Shown one piece after another: positions 1 through 7,102 of a stretch of DNA of 64,000 nt (position 1 is the stretch's first letter; each line of letters opens with the position of its first letter). The translations under genes were made by a program, and so were the position numbers. The DNA lies in contig NZ_VMNX01000009.1 of NCBI RefSeq assembly GCF_009377235.1, positions 1-64,000 on the forward strand. The letters are read 5' to 3'. A model generated the notes under the pieces. That model did no database searches, had not been told where the DNA came from, and saw nothing but the letters and a program-made list of their open reading frames with translations. Source of the DNA: Streptomyces acidicola (lineage in GTDB: Bacteria; Actinomycetota; Actinomycetes; Streptomycetales; Streptomycetaceae).

Positions 1-468
1 GTTCCTCCTGGGGGGGGGTGGGCCGTCGGGTGTGGGGATGACGGCGTGACCAGTCCGCTCGCGAGGGCCGCGGGAATTCAGGACCGTATTTCGCCACTTC
101 CTTGTTTCCGAACGTGAGTAGCCCATAGCGGGAAAAAACTTTGAGCGGTACGACACGCACTGTTCGAGATATGGAACGGGTGTGGCGCCGGTAAGGGACG
201 GCAGGAATGCAGCCACCTGTCGAACGAACCGTCCATGTGGCTCCGGAAACCCGGTGTCCGCAAGTATCCAGCCGCGAAGTGCGGCGTCAAGGGGCCGTGC
301 GCGGACAACTCCCCACCGGAAAGGGCAATTTCATTTCTGCGGCACACATATCCGTCTGCTTACTGGCGGATCGCACCTGTGCGTTCGAGGTCGCGCGCGC
401 CATGATGATCGCCATCGGTAACCGCCCCTGTGGACCAGACCAGCTGAGACGACCGTTCAAGGAGAGCC
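1..468. other. Intergenic region at left edge
   Basis: No convincing gene is seen here. The complement of bases 1-8 reads GGAGGAAC, a good Shine-Dalgarno sequence, so a minus-strand gene probably starts just left of the window and its promoter should lie in this stretch. The right part (from about 440) is the leader of the thioesterase gene, ending in AAGGAG at 459-464. Short open frames on both strands here lack plausible ribosome sites and look like GC-rich noise. Confidence 0.5.
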
Positions 469-924
469 GTGGAAGACCAGAAGCAGCAGGAGCAGGCAAG
501 CCCCGAGGTGCGGGCGCGCGTCCAGGCCAGCTTTGAACGCCAGGGACTGATGACTCATCTCGGTGCACGCATCACGCACATCGCACCGGGCTGTGTACAC
601 ATCGCGCTACCCGGCCGACCCGAAGTGACCCAGCAGGACGGCTACTTCCACGCGGGCGCCACCAGTGCCATCGCCGACAGCGCGGGCGGTTACGCGGCGT
701 TCACGTTGTTTCCCGAGGACGCCTCGGTACTCACCGTCGAATACAAGATCAACCTTCTCGCACCCGCTGTGGGCGACCACATCGAGGCCGTGGGCACGGT
801 ACTGAAGTCGGGGCGGACACTGACCGTGTGCCAACTGGAGGTGTTCGGCGTCCAGGGGAACCGGAGGTCACTCGTCGCGTCCGGCCAGCAGACGCTGATC
901 CGCCTCTCCGAGAACGGGCGGTGA
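469..924 (+). CDS. PaaI-type hotdog-fold thioesterase
   Basis: A 151-aa protein with the hotdog layout of the PaaI/YigI acyl-CoA thioesterase family. An N-terminal helix (about residues 10-30) is followed by GYFHAGATSAIADSAGGYAA (about 57-76), matching the family's HGG..aladsaaG helix, and by strands containing EYKINLLAPA. These cytosolic enzymes hydrolyse acyl- or aryl-CoA thioesters; the substrate cannot be read from sequence. The start is GTG 469, placed 5 nt after AAGGAG; the upstream in-frame region has no comparable site. It stands alone, with a large gap to the next operon. The usual HGG is HAG here, a conservative change. Confidence 0.85.
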   Translation: MEDQKQQEQASPEVRARVQASFERQGLMTHLGARITHIAPGCVHIALPGRPEVTQQDGYFHAGATSAIADSAGGYAAFTLFPEDASVLTVEYKINLLAPAVGDHIEAVGTVLKSGRTLTVCQLEVFGVQGNRRSLVASGQQTLIRLSENGR

Positions 925-1101
925 CTCCGCTCGGCCATCGGCCCGACACACGTCGCGGAGTTCTCAGGGACCGGCCCGACGCGGGTCTCCCGCGCGTGAA
1001 AGCGGTGGACTCCGCACAGTCCACCGTGGTGGCGACCACGGGACAACAGCCACCGGTGAGGGCGGCAGCGTCGCACTCGTCGGTGCTCTGACGCACCGTG
1101 T

Positions 1102-1123
1102 CGGCGCCCCCCGGGGGGCGCCG
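1102..1123. terminator. Perfect 22-bp GC palindrome, terminator-like
   Basis: CGGCGCCCCCC at 1102-1112 is followed directly by its reverse complement at 1113-1123. It lies 178 nt after the thioesterase stop and 60 nt before the next promoter, where it would insulate the two units. There is no U-tract, as is usual for Streptomyces hairpin terminators. Confidence 0.5.
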
Positions 1124-1185
1124 GCTCGCCCGGACCCCCATCGCCCAGTCGCACCTCCCGGCGGCAACCTCCTCGCGCAACACCC

Positions 1186-1214
1186 TTGACACGATCACGA
1201 AACGAGCCGATAGT
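1186..1214 (+). promoter_or_regulatory. Putative sigma-70 type promoter of the sugar operon
   Basis: TTGACA at 1186-1191 is a perfect -35 hexamer. GATAGT at 1209-1214 follows after 17 bp and matches the -10 consensus in four of six places. The predicted start near 1221 falls on the palindrome at 1223-1236, which fits repression by a LacI-type protein. Confidence 0.55.
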
Positions 1215-1222
1215 ACCAGGAC

Positions 1223-1236
1223 TTAAAGCGCTTTAA
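1223..1236. promoter_or_regulatory. LacI-family operator-like palindrome
   Basis: TTAAAGCGCTTTAA is a perfect 14-bp palindrome with the central CG typical of LacI-family operators. It overlaps the predicted transcription start of the sugar-binding protein operon. No LacI gene adjoins it inside the window, so the regulator may be to the left or elsewhere. Confidence 0.6.
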
Positions 1237-1387
1237 ATTGTCCTGTTGTTCCAACGAAGCCGGCTCGAGAGTGCGGCTCCGCACCGCTCGCGCTGCACGA
1301 CTCCCCTGCCACAGCGCCCTGTGCGCCGGCGGTCACCCTTCCCGGCACACGTCACCCCTTTCAGCTGCACAGTGAGGTGCACGAAGC

Positions 1388-2407
1388 ATGAATGGCACAC
1401 CCCTCCCCCTCGCCCGCAGAATCACCCCCGTCGTGGCCGTGGCCACCGCGGCCGCGCTCACGCTCGTGGGCTGTTCCAGCAGCTCCGGCGGCAAGAAGTC
1501 CGAAGAGGGCGGGACCGTGGCGTCGGCCGGAAAGGCCAGTACGCCGCGTATGACCATCGCGATGGTCACCCACGCCCCGGCCGGTGACACCTTCTGGGAC
1601 ATCATCCGCAAGGGCGCCGAGGCGGCCGCGGCCAAGGACAACGTCAAGCTCATCTACTCCAGCGACGAGAGCGCCGCCAACCAGGCGAACCTGGTACAGA
1701 ACGCGATCGACCAGAAGGTCGACGGCATCGCGGTCACCCTGGCCAAGCCGGACGCCATGAAGGGCGTCGTGGCCAAGGCGGAGAAGGCAGGCATCCCCGT
1801 GGTCGGCCTCAACTCCGGCATGGACCAGTGGAAGCAACAGGGCATGCTGGAGTTCTTCGGACAGGACGAGTCCGTCGCCGGCCAGGCCTTTGGCAAGAAG
1901 CTCAACGAGACCGGTGCCGAGCACGCCATCTGTGTCGTCCAGGTCCAGGGACACGTCGGCCTGGAACAACGCTGCGCGGGCGTGAAGAAGACATTCGAGG
2001 GCAAGACGGAGAACCTCTACGTCAACGGCACGGACATGCCGTCGGTGAAGTCGACGATCACGGCCAAGCTCAAGCAGGACTCGTCCATCGACCAGGTCGT
2101 CACGCTGGGTGCCCCGTTCGCGCTGACCGCCGTGCAGTCGCTGTCCGACGCGGGCAGCAAGGCCAAGGTGGCCACGTTCGACCTGAACAAGGACCTCGTC
2201 GCCGCGATCAAGGACGGCGACATCGAGTTCGCGGTCGATCAGCAGCCCTACCTGCAGGGTTACCTCGCGGTCGACGCGCTGTGGCTGTACAGGAACAACG
2301 GCAATTACATGGGCGGCGGCGAGGCCCCGGTGCTGACCGGTCCGGCTTTCGTGGACAAGTCCAACGTCGAGACGGTCGCCAAGTTCGCCGCGAAGGGCAC
2401 TCGGTGA
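1388..2407 (+). CDS. Sugar ABC transporter substrate-binding lipoprotein (RbsB/type I)
   Basis: A 339-aa lipoprotein. The signal peptide ends in the lipobox LVGCSS (Cys about residue 29) and is followed by a Ser/Gly linker. The rest matches periplasmic-binding fold I proteins of the ribose/inositol type: TIAMVTHAPAGDTFWDIIRKG (about 56-76), then AIDQKVDGIAVTLAKPDAM, GIPVVGLNSG and a C-terminal DQQPYLQGYLAVDALWLY hinge region. It would sit on the outer membrane face and deliver a sugar or cyclitol to an ABC importer. The start ATG 1388 follows a weak GAGG. Oddly, no ATPase or permease gene follows; the next genes are isomerases and a dehydrogenase, so the transporter core must be elsewhere or left of the window. 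Confidence 0.88.
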   Translation: MNGTPLPLARRITPVVAVATAAALTLVGCSSSSGGKKSEEGGTVASAGKASTPRMTIAMVTHAPAGDTFWDIIRKGAEAAAAKDNVKLIYSSDESAANQANLVQNAIDQKVDGIAVTLAKPDAMKGVVAKAEKAGIPVVGLNSGMDQWKQQGMLEFFGQDESVAGQAFGKKLNETGAEHAICVVQVQGHVGLEQRCAGVKKTFEGKTENLYVNGTDMPSVKSTITAKLKQDSSIDQVVTLGAPFALTAVQSLSDAGSKAKVATFDLNKDLVAAIKDGDIEFAVDQQPYLQGYLAVDALWLYRNNGNYMGGGEAPVLTGPAFVDKSNVETVAKFAAKGTR

Positions 2408-2544
2408 CGAGCGTGACCCGACAGGCCGAGGCCACGTGGGCAGTGGAGACACCGCCGGCCTCCGGACCCAAGCGAACCGCCCTGCGGACACGGCGTGATG
2501 GCCGTCGCTCCGCCCCTCAATGACTTACCGGAAGGCACTCTCTC

Positions 2545-3402
2545 GTGAAGATCGCACTCGACCCGTACATGATCCGGCACCTCCCGCTCCTCGAACTCCC
2601 GACCGTGGTAGCGGAGTTGGGCTACGAATGGATCGAGCTCTCGCCCCGAGAGGACTTCATCCCCTTCTTCCGCCACCCCCGGGTCGACGACGGCACGGTC
2701 CGCAGGTTCCGCAAGGCCCTGGACGCGGCGGGCGTCCGGATCTCGTCAATGCTGCCTCTCTTCCACTGGTCGGGGCCCGACGAGGACGACCGGCAGGCGG
2801 CCGTCCGCTACTGGAAGAGGGCCGTCCAGATCTGCTCCGACCTCGGCGTGGACAGCATGATCTCCGAGTTCAACGGCCGCCCGGAGGCCGCAGAGCGCAG
2901 CGAGGCGCAGTTCTGGCGCTCGATGGAGGAACTGCTCCCGCTCTTCGAACGCGAGGGCATCAAGCTCGCCCTGGAACCCCACCCGGACGACTTCATCGAG
3001 AACGGCTACGACGCGGTCAACCTCATCCGCGGCATCAACCACCCCCACGTCACCTTCCTCTACTGCGCCCCGCACACCTTCCACATCGGCAACGACGCCC
3101 CGGGCATCATCCGGTACGCCGGTGACCTGCTCACCCATGTGCACCTGGCCGACGCCTTCGACCACACCGCCTCCTCCGGCAACCGCTACATCCTCAACCC
3201 GCCCGGCACCCCCGCCCGCATCCACCAGCACCTCGACATGGGCGAGGGCGAGGTCGACTTCGACGAACTCTTCCGCGAGCTCCGCGCCAACGACTTCGAC
3301 GGCACCCTCACCGCCTGCGTCTTCGCCTGGGAGGAACGAGCCAAGGAATCCTCCGCGTTCATGCGGAAGAAGATCGACGAATACCTGGCCGGCTGGTCCT
3401 GA
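2545..3402 (+). CDS. Sugar phosphate isomerase/epimerase-like TIM-barrel protein
   Basis: A 285-aa protein of the AP-endonuclease-2 / xylose-isomerase-like TIM barrel superfamily (IolE, IolI, hydroxypyruvate isomerase relatives). Support includes GYEWIELSPREDFIPFFRHP near the N-terminus and the metal-ligand pattern ISEFNG (Glu), LALEPHPDDFIENG (Glu/His), CAPHTFH and THVHLADAFDH, ending with GEGEVDFDELFREL. Such enzymes isomerise or epimerise keto-sugars or inososes with a divalent metal. The start is GTG 2545, 9 nt after GGAAGG. It follows the binding protein by 137 nt and precedes the dehydrogenase by 86 nt, forming one catabolic unit with the second TIM-barrel gene at 4711. Confidence 0.85.
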   Translation: MKIALDPYMIRHLPLLELPTVVAELGYEWIELSPREDFIPFFRHPRVDDGTVRRFRKALDAAGVRISSMLPLFHWSGPDEDDRQAAVRYWKRAVQICSDLGVDSMISEFNGRPEAAERSEAQFWRSMEELLPLFEREGIKLALEPHPDDFIENGYDAVNLIRGINHPHVTFLYCAPHTFHIGNDAPGIIRYAGDLLTHVHLADAFDHTASSGNRYILNPPGTPARIHQHLDMGEGEVDFDELFRELRANDFDGTLTACVFAWEERAKESSAFMRKKIDEYLAGWS

Positions 3403-3488
3403 CGGCCGTGGTCATGAGCCCCTTCGGACTCCTTCGGCATTCTTCGACCCCCTTCGTATCTCTTCGTATCTCTCTGGAAGGCACCGCC

Positions 3489-4685
3489 ATGACCACGTCC
3501 GCCAAACCGCTTTCCGTCGCAGTGATCGGAGCCGGTATGGCCGGCCGCAGCCACGCCGCCGGATACCGCAACGTCAACACGGTCTTCGGCGCCGGCCTGC
3601 CTCCGGTCCGGCTGGCCGCGATCGCCGATGCCAACCCCGAACTCGGGGAGGACGCCGCCCGTCGCTATGGGTTCGAGAGGGCGCTGCCGAGTTGGGAGGC
3701 CGTCGTCGAGGACCCGACAATCGACGCCGTCAGCATCGTCGTGGGCAACGCGTTGCACCGCCCGATCGCGGAGGCGCTGGTCGCGGCGGGCAAGCACGTG
3801 CTGTGCGAGAAGCCGCTGGCCGGATCGCTCGAAGACGCCCGTGCGATGGCCGAGTTGGAGCGCACCGCCGACGTGGTGACCGCCGTCGGGTACACCTTTC
3901 GCCGTTCCCCGGCCATCGCGGCGATCCGTGACCACGTACAGCGGGGCGAGCTCGGCGACCTCACGCTGTTCAGCGGCCGGTACTGGTGCGACTACGCCAC
4001 CGACCCGAACGTGCCGCTGAGCTGGCGGTACAAGGGAGGCCCCGGTTCGGGTGCGCTCGGGGACATCGGCGCGCATGTGATCGACGCCGCCGAGTACATC
4101 GCAGGTCCCATCGCCGCGGTCTCCGGCGCCTCACTGTCGACGCAGATCCCCAAGCGGCCCCTGCCGCTGGGCGCGGTCGTCGGGCACAACGCCGCTCCCG
4201 TCTCCGACGAGTTCGGCGAGGTCGAGAACGAGGACACCGCGTCCTTCACCGCTCGCTTCGAGTCCGGCCTGGTAGGCACCTTCTCGGTGTCCCGCACCGC
4301 GTTCGGCCTGCCCAACGGGCTCTCCTTCGACGTCCTGGGCCTCGGCGGCCGGGCCGCGTTCGACCAGCACCGGCCGGCCGAGTACCTCTTCGACGACGCG
4401 CAGCCCGAGGCCCGCACACGCGGCGCCCGCCAGATCATCGCCGGCCCGCAGTTGCCGTACTTCGCGGGCGGCTACCCGATGGAGGCGCCGGGTGTGGGCG
4501 GCGGCAACGCCGAGATGTTCACCTTCCAGGCCCGGGCCTTCCTCGACCGGATCGCGGGCGTCGCCCACCCGCTGCCGGCCTGCGCCACCTTCGCCGACGC
4601 GCTGCGCACCATGGAGATCATCCAGGCAGTCGTCGACTCCTCCCTCGGCGGCGGCGCGGCCACCCCCGTTCCGCCCGCCGTCTGA
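3489..4685 (+). CDS. Gfo/Idh/MocA family NAD(P)-dependent oxidoreductase
   Basis: A 398-aa dehydrogenase. The Rossmann motif SVAVIGAGMAGRSHAAGYRN lies at about residues 10-29. The family signature VLCEKPLAGSLEDA, with the catalytic Lys of EKP, follows at about 105, and the C-terminal alpha/beta domain has GDIGAHVIDAAEYI with the usual Asp/His. It probably oxidises a sugar or inositol at one carbon. ATG 3489 is chosen because GGAAGG (3476-3481) lies 7 nt upstream; an in-frame ATG at 3408 adds a low-complexity stretch encoded by repeated TTCG and has no good site. It lies between two TIM-barrel isomerases, the usual company of inositol- or rare-sugar-type pathways. Confidence 0.9.
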   Translation: MTTSAKPLSVAVIGAGMAGRSHAAGYRNVNTVFGAGLPPVRLAAIADANPELGEDAARRYGFERALPSWEAVVEDPTIDAVSIVVGNALHRPIAEALVAAGKHVLCEKPLAGSLEDARAMAELERTADVVTAVGYTFRRSPAIAAIRDHVQRGELGDLTLFSGRYWCDYATDPNVPLSWRYKGGPGSGALGDIGAHVIDAAEYIAGPIAAVSGASLSTQIPKRPLPLGAVVGHNAAPVSDEFGEVENEDTASFTARFESGLVGTFSVSRTAFGLPNGLSFDVLGLGGRAAFDQHRPAEYLFDDAQPEARTRGARQIIAGPQLPYFAGGYPMEAPGVGGGNAEMFTFQARAFLDRIAGVAHPLPACATFADALRTMEIIQAVVDSSLGGGAATPVPPAV

Positions 4686-4710
4686 CCACCCGCATCCAAG
4701 GAGCGATCCC

Positions 4711-5709
4711 ATGCCTCTCAAGCTCGGCGCCTACACCGCCTGCCTGCACGACCGGACCCTCACCGAGGCCCTCGACATCCTCAAGGAGAACGGTCTGACC
4801 TCCGTGGAGGTCAACACCGGCGGCTTCATCCCCTCCCCTCACTGCCCGGTCGACCTGCTGCTGTCCTCGGCCACCGCCCGCGAGGAGTACCTTGCGGCCT
4901 TCGCCGACCGCGGCATGGAACTGACCGGGCTCAACTGCAACGGCAACCCCCTCAACCCACTCCCGGGGGTCGGCCCGAAGCACGCCGACGACCTGCGCCG
5001 GACCATCCGCCTCGCGGCCCTGCTCGGTGTGCGGCACGTCGTGACGATGTCCGGCACCCCGGGCTCCGACCCCGACGCCAAGTACCCCTCCTGGGTCGTC
5101 AACCCCTGGGACGGCGTCTACATGGACGTCCTCGACTACCAGTGGGGCGTGGCCGTCGAGTTCTGGAAGGAGATCGACGCCCTCGCCCGCGAGAACGACG
5201 TCCGGGTCGCCATCGAGATGCACCCGCACAACCTGGTGTTCTCCCCGGTCACCCTGAAGCGGCTCGTCGACGAGGCCGGCACGACGAACATCGGCGCCGA
5301 GATGGACCCGTCCCACCTGATGTGGCAGGGCATGGACGTGATCGCGTGCATCAAGTGGCTGGGCCCGCTGGTGTTCCACGCCGCCGCGAAGGACGCGACG
5401 CTCTGCACGGGCGCCGACATCCGCGGCGTACTCGACACGTCGTTCACCCGCGTGCCCGCCGACGCGCCCGGCAAGGTGCCCACCGGCTACGGGTTCTGGT
5501 GCAACGCCTGGCCGGAGAACCCGGCGTGGAAGTTCGTCGCCGTCGGCATCGGAAACGACGTCCCCTACTGGACCGAGTTCCTGCGCGCCCTCGCCGAGAT
5601 CGACCCGGACATGGCCGTGAACATCGAGCACGAGGACGCCGCCTACTCCCAGACCGAAGGACTCGCCCTGGCTGCCAAGAACCTCCACGCCGCCGCCGCG
5701 GCTCTCTGA
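4711..5709 (+). CDS. Sugar phosphate isomerase/epimerase-like TIM-barrel protein
   Basis: A 332-aa TIM-barrel protein of the same superfamily as the gene at 2545 but clearly different in sequence. Visible elements are KLGAYTACLHDRTLTEALDI at the N-terminus, GLTSVEVNTGGF, the conserved Glu of VAIEMHPHNLVFS (about 170), GAEMDPSHLMWQGMD, HAAAKDA and a final NIEHEDAAYSQTEGL. These supply the Glu/Asp/His metal ligands. The start ATG 4711 follows AAGGAG at 4698-4703; a longer in-frame extension overlaps the upstream dehydrogenase and is not credible. It is the last gene of the operon, closed by a strong hairpin 15 nt later. The substrate is unknown; inosose- or 3-keto-sugar-like compounds are plausible. 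Confidence 0.87.
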   Translation: MPLKLGAYTACLHDRTLTEALDILKENGLTSVEVNTGGFIPSPHCPVDLLLSSATAREEYLAAFADRGMELTGLNCNGNPLNPLPGVGPKHADDLRRTIRLAALLGVRHVVTMSGTPGSDPDAKYPSWVVNPWDGVYMDVLDYQWGVAVEFWKEIDALARENDVRVAIEMHPHNLVFSPVTLKRLVDEAGTTNIGAEMDPSHLMWQGMDVIACIKWLGPLVFHAAAKDATLCTGADIRGVLDTSFTRVPADAPGKVPTGYGFWCNAWPENPAWKFVAVGIGNDVPYWTEFLRALAEIDPDMAVNIEHEDAAYSQTEGLALAAKNLHAAAAAL

Positions 5710-5723
5710 CCCGGCCTGCGTGG

Positions 5724-5750
5724 CCCCGTGCCCGGTCGGCGGGCACGGGG
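5724..5750 (+). terminator. Hairpin terminator of the sugar operon
   Basis: CCCCGTGCCC (5724-5733) pairs perfectly with GGGCACGGGG (5741-5750) across a 7-nt loop. It starts 15 nt after the operon's last stop and sits between convergent units, so it can serve both strands. Confidence 0.8.
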
Positions 5751-5755
5751 TTATG

Positions 5756-5799
5756 GCTGTGGCCAAGAATCCTGCGGGCTGTGGCCAGGAATCCTGCGG
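5756..5799. repeat. 22-bp tandem duplication
   Basis: A 22-bp unit beginning GCTGTGGCCA is present twice back to back (5756-5777 and 5778-5799) with one substitution (A to G). It lies exactly between the terminator and the stop codon of the minus-strand membrane-protein gene. It looks like a recent slippage duplication. Confidence 0.8.
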
Positions 5800-6330
5800 C
5801 TAACCCGCCAGTGCCTCGTCCTCGACCGGCTCGTCCTGGGCCATGCGACCGGCCACCCACAACGGCATCAGCCAATGGGTCACGAGCACGGCGATGAGTA
5901 CGGGCGCCACGTACGCCCGCAGCGCGTCTCCACCGATCCCGCCGACGATCAGCAGGCCGGCCACGGCCGAGGCCAGCAGCAGGGTCATCGCCCTGTGGGA
6001 AACGGCCAGGACCCGGCGGCGTTCGGCCGACTGGCGCTCGTCCAGGGCCCGTTCGCGCAGTTCCAGCAGGCCGCGGGTGGCGCCGTTGATCACCCCGGTG
6101 GCGACCATCCAGGGCAGCAGCAGTACCGCTGTCGCGATGATGGCCCACAGGGGCTCCGCGTTCGCCAGGTAGATGTAGGCCACCAGCGCCTCCATGGCCA
6201 CGGTGAGCGCGACATGCACCGCCACGACCACCCGCCGGCGCGCGGCCGTGGCGTACAGCGGCCGCCCCGCGGGGTCGTTCATCAGTTTCAGCATGCTCCG
6301 GTCGTAGCCGGTCATCCGCGTCGTCGTCAT
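5800..6330 (-). CDS. Four-helix integral membrane protein paired with an XRE regulator
   Basis: A 176-aa membrane protein I cannot assign to a named function. Hydrophobic segments are at about residues 33-54, 62-82, 114-132 and 138-158, separated by a charged loop rich in Arg/Glu (ELRERALDERQSAERRR). The start ATG overlaps the upstream XRE gene's stop as ATGA (6327-6330), so the two are translationally coupled. Small XRE regulators of the YozG type are often coupled to a short membrane protein like this, and the membrane partner may modulate the regulator. That pairing is known; its role here is inferred. Confidence 0.75.
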   Translation of the reverse strand: MTTTRMTGYDRSMLKLMNDPAGRPLYATAARRRVVVAVHVALTVAMEALVAYIYLANAEPLWAIIATAVLLLPWMVATGVINGATRGLLELRERALDERQSAERRRVLAVSHRAMTLLLASAVAGLLIVGGIGGDALRAYVAPVLIAVLVTHWLMPLWVAGRMAQDEPVEDEALAG

Positions 6331-6575
6331 GGCTGTTTCCTCCCGTAGACCTCGTCCGTGAGCGGCCGGAACGGTTCGAGGGAGAACAACGCCTCCACCG
6401 GCAGCTCGAAGTGCTTCGCGATCTTCAGCGCCAGGTCGAGGCTCGGGTTGTACTGCCCCCGCTCGATGTAGCCGATGGTCTGGTAGTGCGCCCCCACCGC
6501 CTCGGCCAGGCTCTGGCGCGACACCTTCCGTTCGGCACGCACCATCGCCAACCTGTTGTGCACCTGCTCGCTCAT
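6327..6575 (-). CDS. Small XRE-family HTH regulator
   Basis: An 82-aa protein that is essentially one Cro/CI helix-turn-helix: NRLAMVRAERKVSRQSLAEA, VGAHYQTIGYIERGQYNPSL and DLALKIAKHFELPVEALFSL. It belongs to the YozG-like group. The start ATG 6575 has no Shine-Dalgarno. TAGTAC lies on the coding strand about 10 nt upstream, so the mRNA may be leaderless or nearly so. It overlaps the downstream membrane-protein gene by 4 nt. A cytosolic DNA-binding protein, probably regulating its own two-gene operon. Confidence 0.85.
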   Translation of the reverse strand: MSEQVHNRLAMVRAERKVSRQSLAEAVGAHYQTIGYIERGQYNPSLDLALKIAKHFELPVEALFSLEPFRPLTDEVYGRKQP

Positions 6576-6697
6576 GTATAAGAAGTACTACATTTCAGAG
6601 GGCAACTGCAATCCCACTCGCTGCCGTCTCACTGCCGTCCGCACCCGCTTGGGGCTGTGGAACTGCGTGGCGGCCGGTTCCAGTGCATGGTGGTGGC

Positions 6698-6916
6698 ATG
6701 GACAGCCACGCACCTGTAGTGGTGCTGCCGCCCTCGCCGGACGGTGGGCGGCAGGTGACGATCCATGGCGAGGACGTGGGCATCGCGTACAGCCTGTTCG
6801 ACGTGCTGGACCTGCTGCGCGATGCCGGTCTGCCCACCGAGGACCGGGCCGTCGACGATCCCGAGCTGATCGAATGGCGCGGCGGCGGACCGTACGACTG
6901 GAACGGCGCCGCGTAG
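6698..6916 (+). CDS. Small conserved-type hypothetical protein
   Basis: A 72-aa protein I do not recognise by function. It has a short beta-rich N-terminus (PVVVLPPSPDGGRQVTIHGE) and an amphipathic helix (GIAYSLFDVLDLLRDAGLP), then an acidic tail ending in GGPYDWNGAA. Codon use matches the neighbours and the protein looks compact and folded. ATG 6698 is preferred over GTG 6683, which would add HGGG; neither has a strong ribosome site. It lies alone between the divergent XRE pair and the large sensor-like protein. Confidence 0.6.
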   Translation: MDSHAPVVVLPPSPDGGRQVTIHGEDVGIAYSLFDVLDLLRDAGLPTEDRAVDDPELIEWRGGGPYDWNGAA

Positions 6917-7031
6917 CGGCCTGCGCACCAGCCCTCCACAAGTGGATCCGCCGCCCTCCGCGAGGTTGCCGTTTCGCTGCCTTCGAGTTCGTTTAGTGCA
7001 CGTAGGTGCGAGGGAAACCACTTCTGTCCCA

Positions 7032-7069
7032 CAGGAAGTCAATTGACCTTCAGGAAGTCAATTGACCTT
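7032..7069. promoter_or_regulatory. Twin 19-bp direct repeat, each with a GTCAATTGAC palindrome
   Basis: CAGGAAGTCAATTGACCTT occurs twice with no spacing (7032-7050, 7051-7069). Each copy holds the perfect 10-bp palindrome GTCAATTGAC (7038-7047 and 7057-7066), 19 bp apart, about two helical turns. The array ends 34 nt before the start of the 973-aa membrane protein, where a regulator site is expected. The region is unusually AT-rich for this DNA. Confidence 0.6.
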
Positions 7070-7102
7070 GTTGGTGGCCGTAGTTGACCGGGGGGAACGG
7101 AC

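Larger units (their letters stand above)
925..1387. other. Intergenic region with hairpin, promoter and operator
   Basis: A 463-bp gap between the thioesterase and the sugar-binding lipoprotein. It contains a perfect GC palindrome (1102-1123), a promoter-like pair (1186-1214) and a LacI-type palindrome (1223-1236), each listed separately. The leader from about 1221 to 1387 is over 150 nt and holds no convincing reading frame. Open frames on the minus strand here are GC-skew shadows. Confidence 0.6.
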
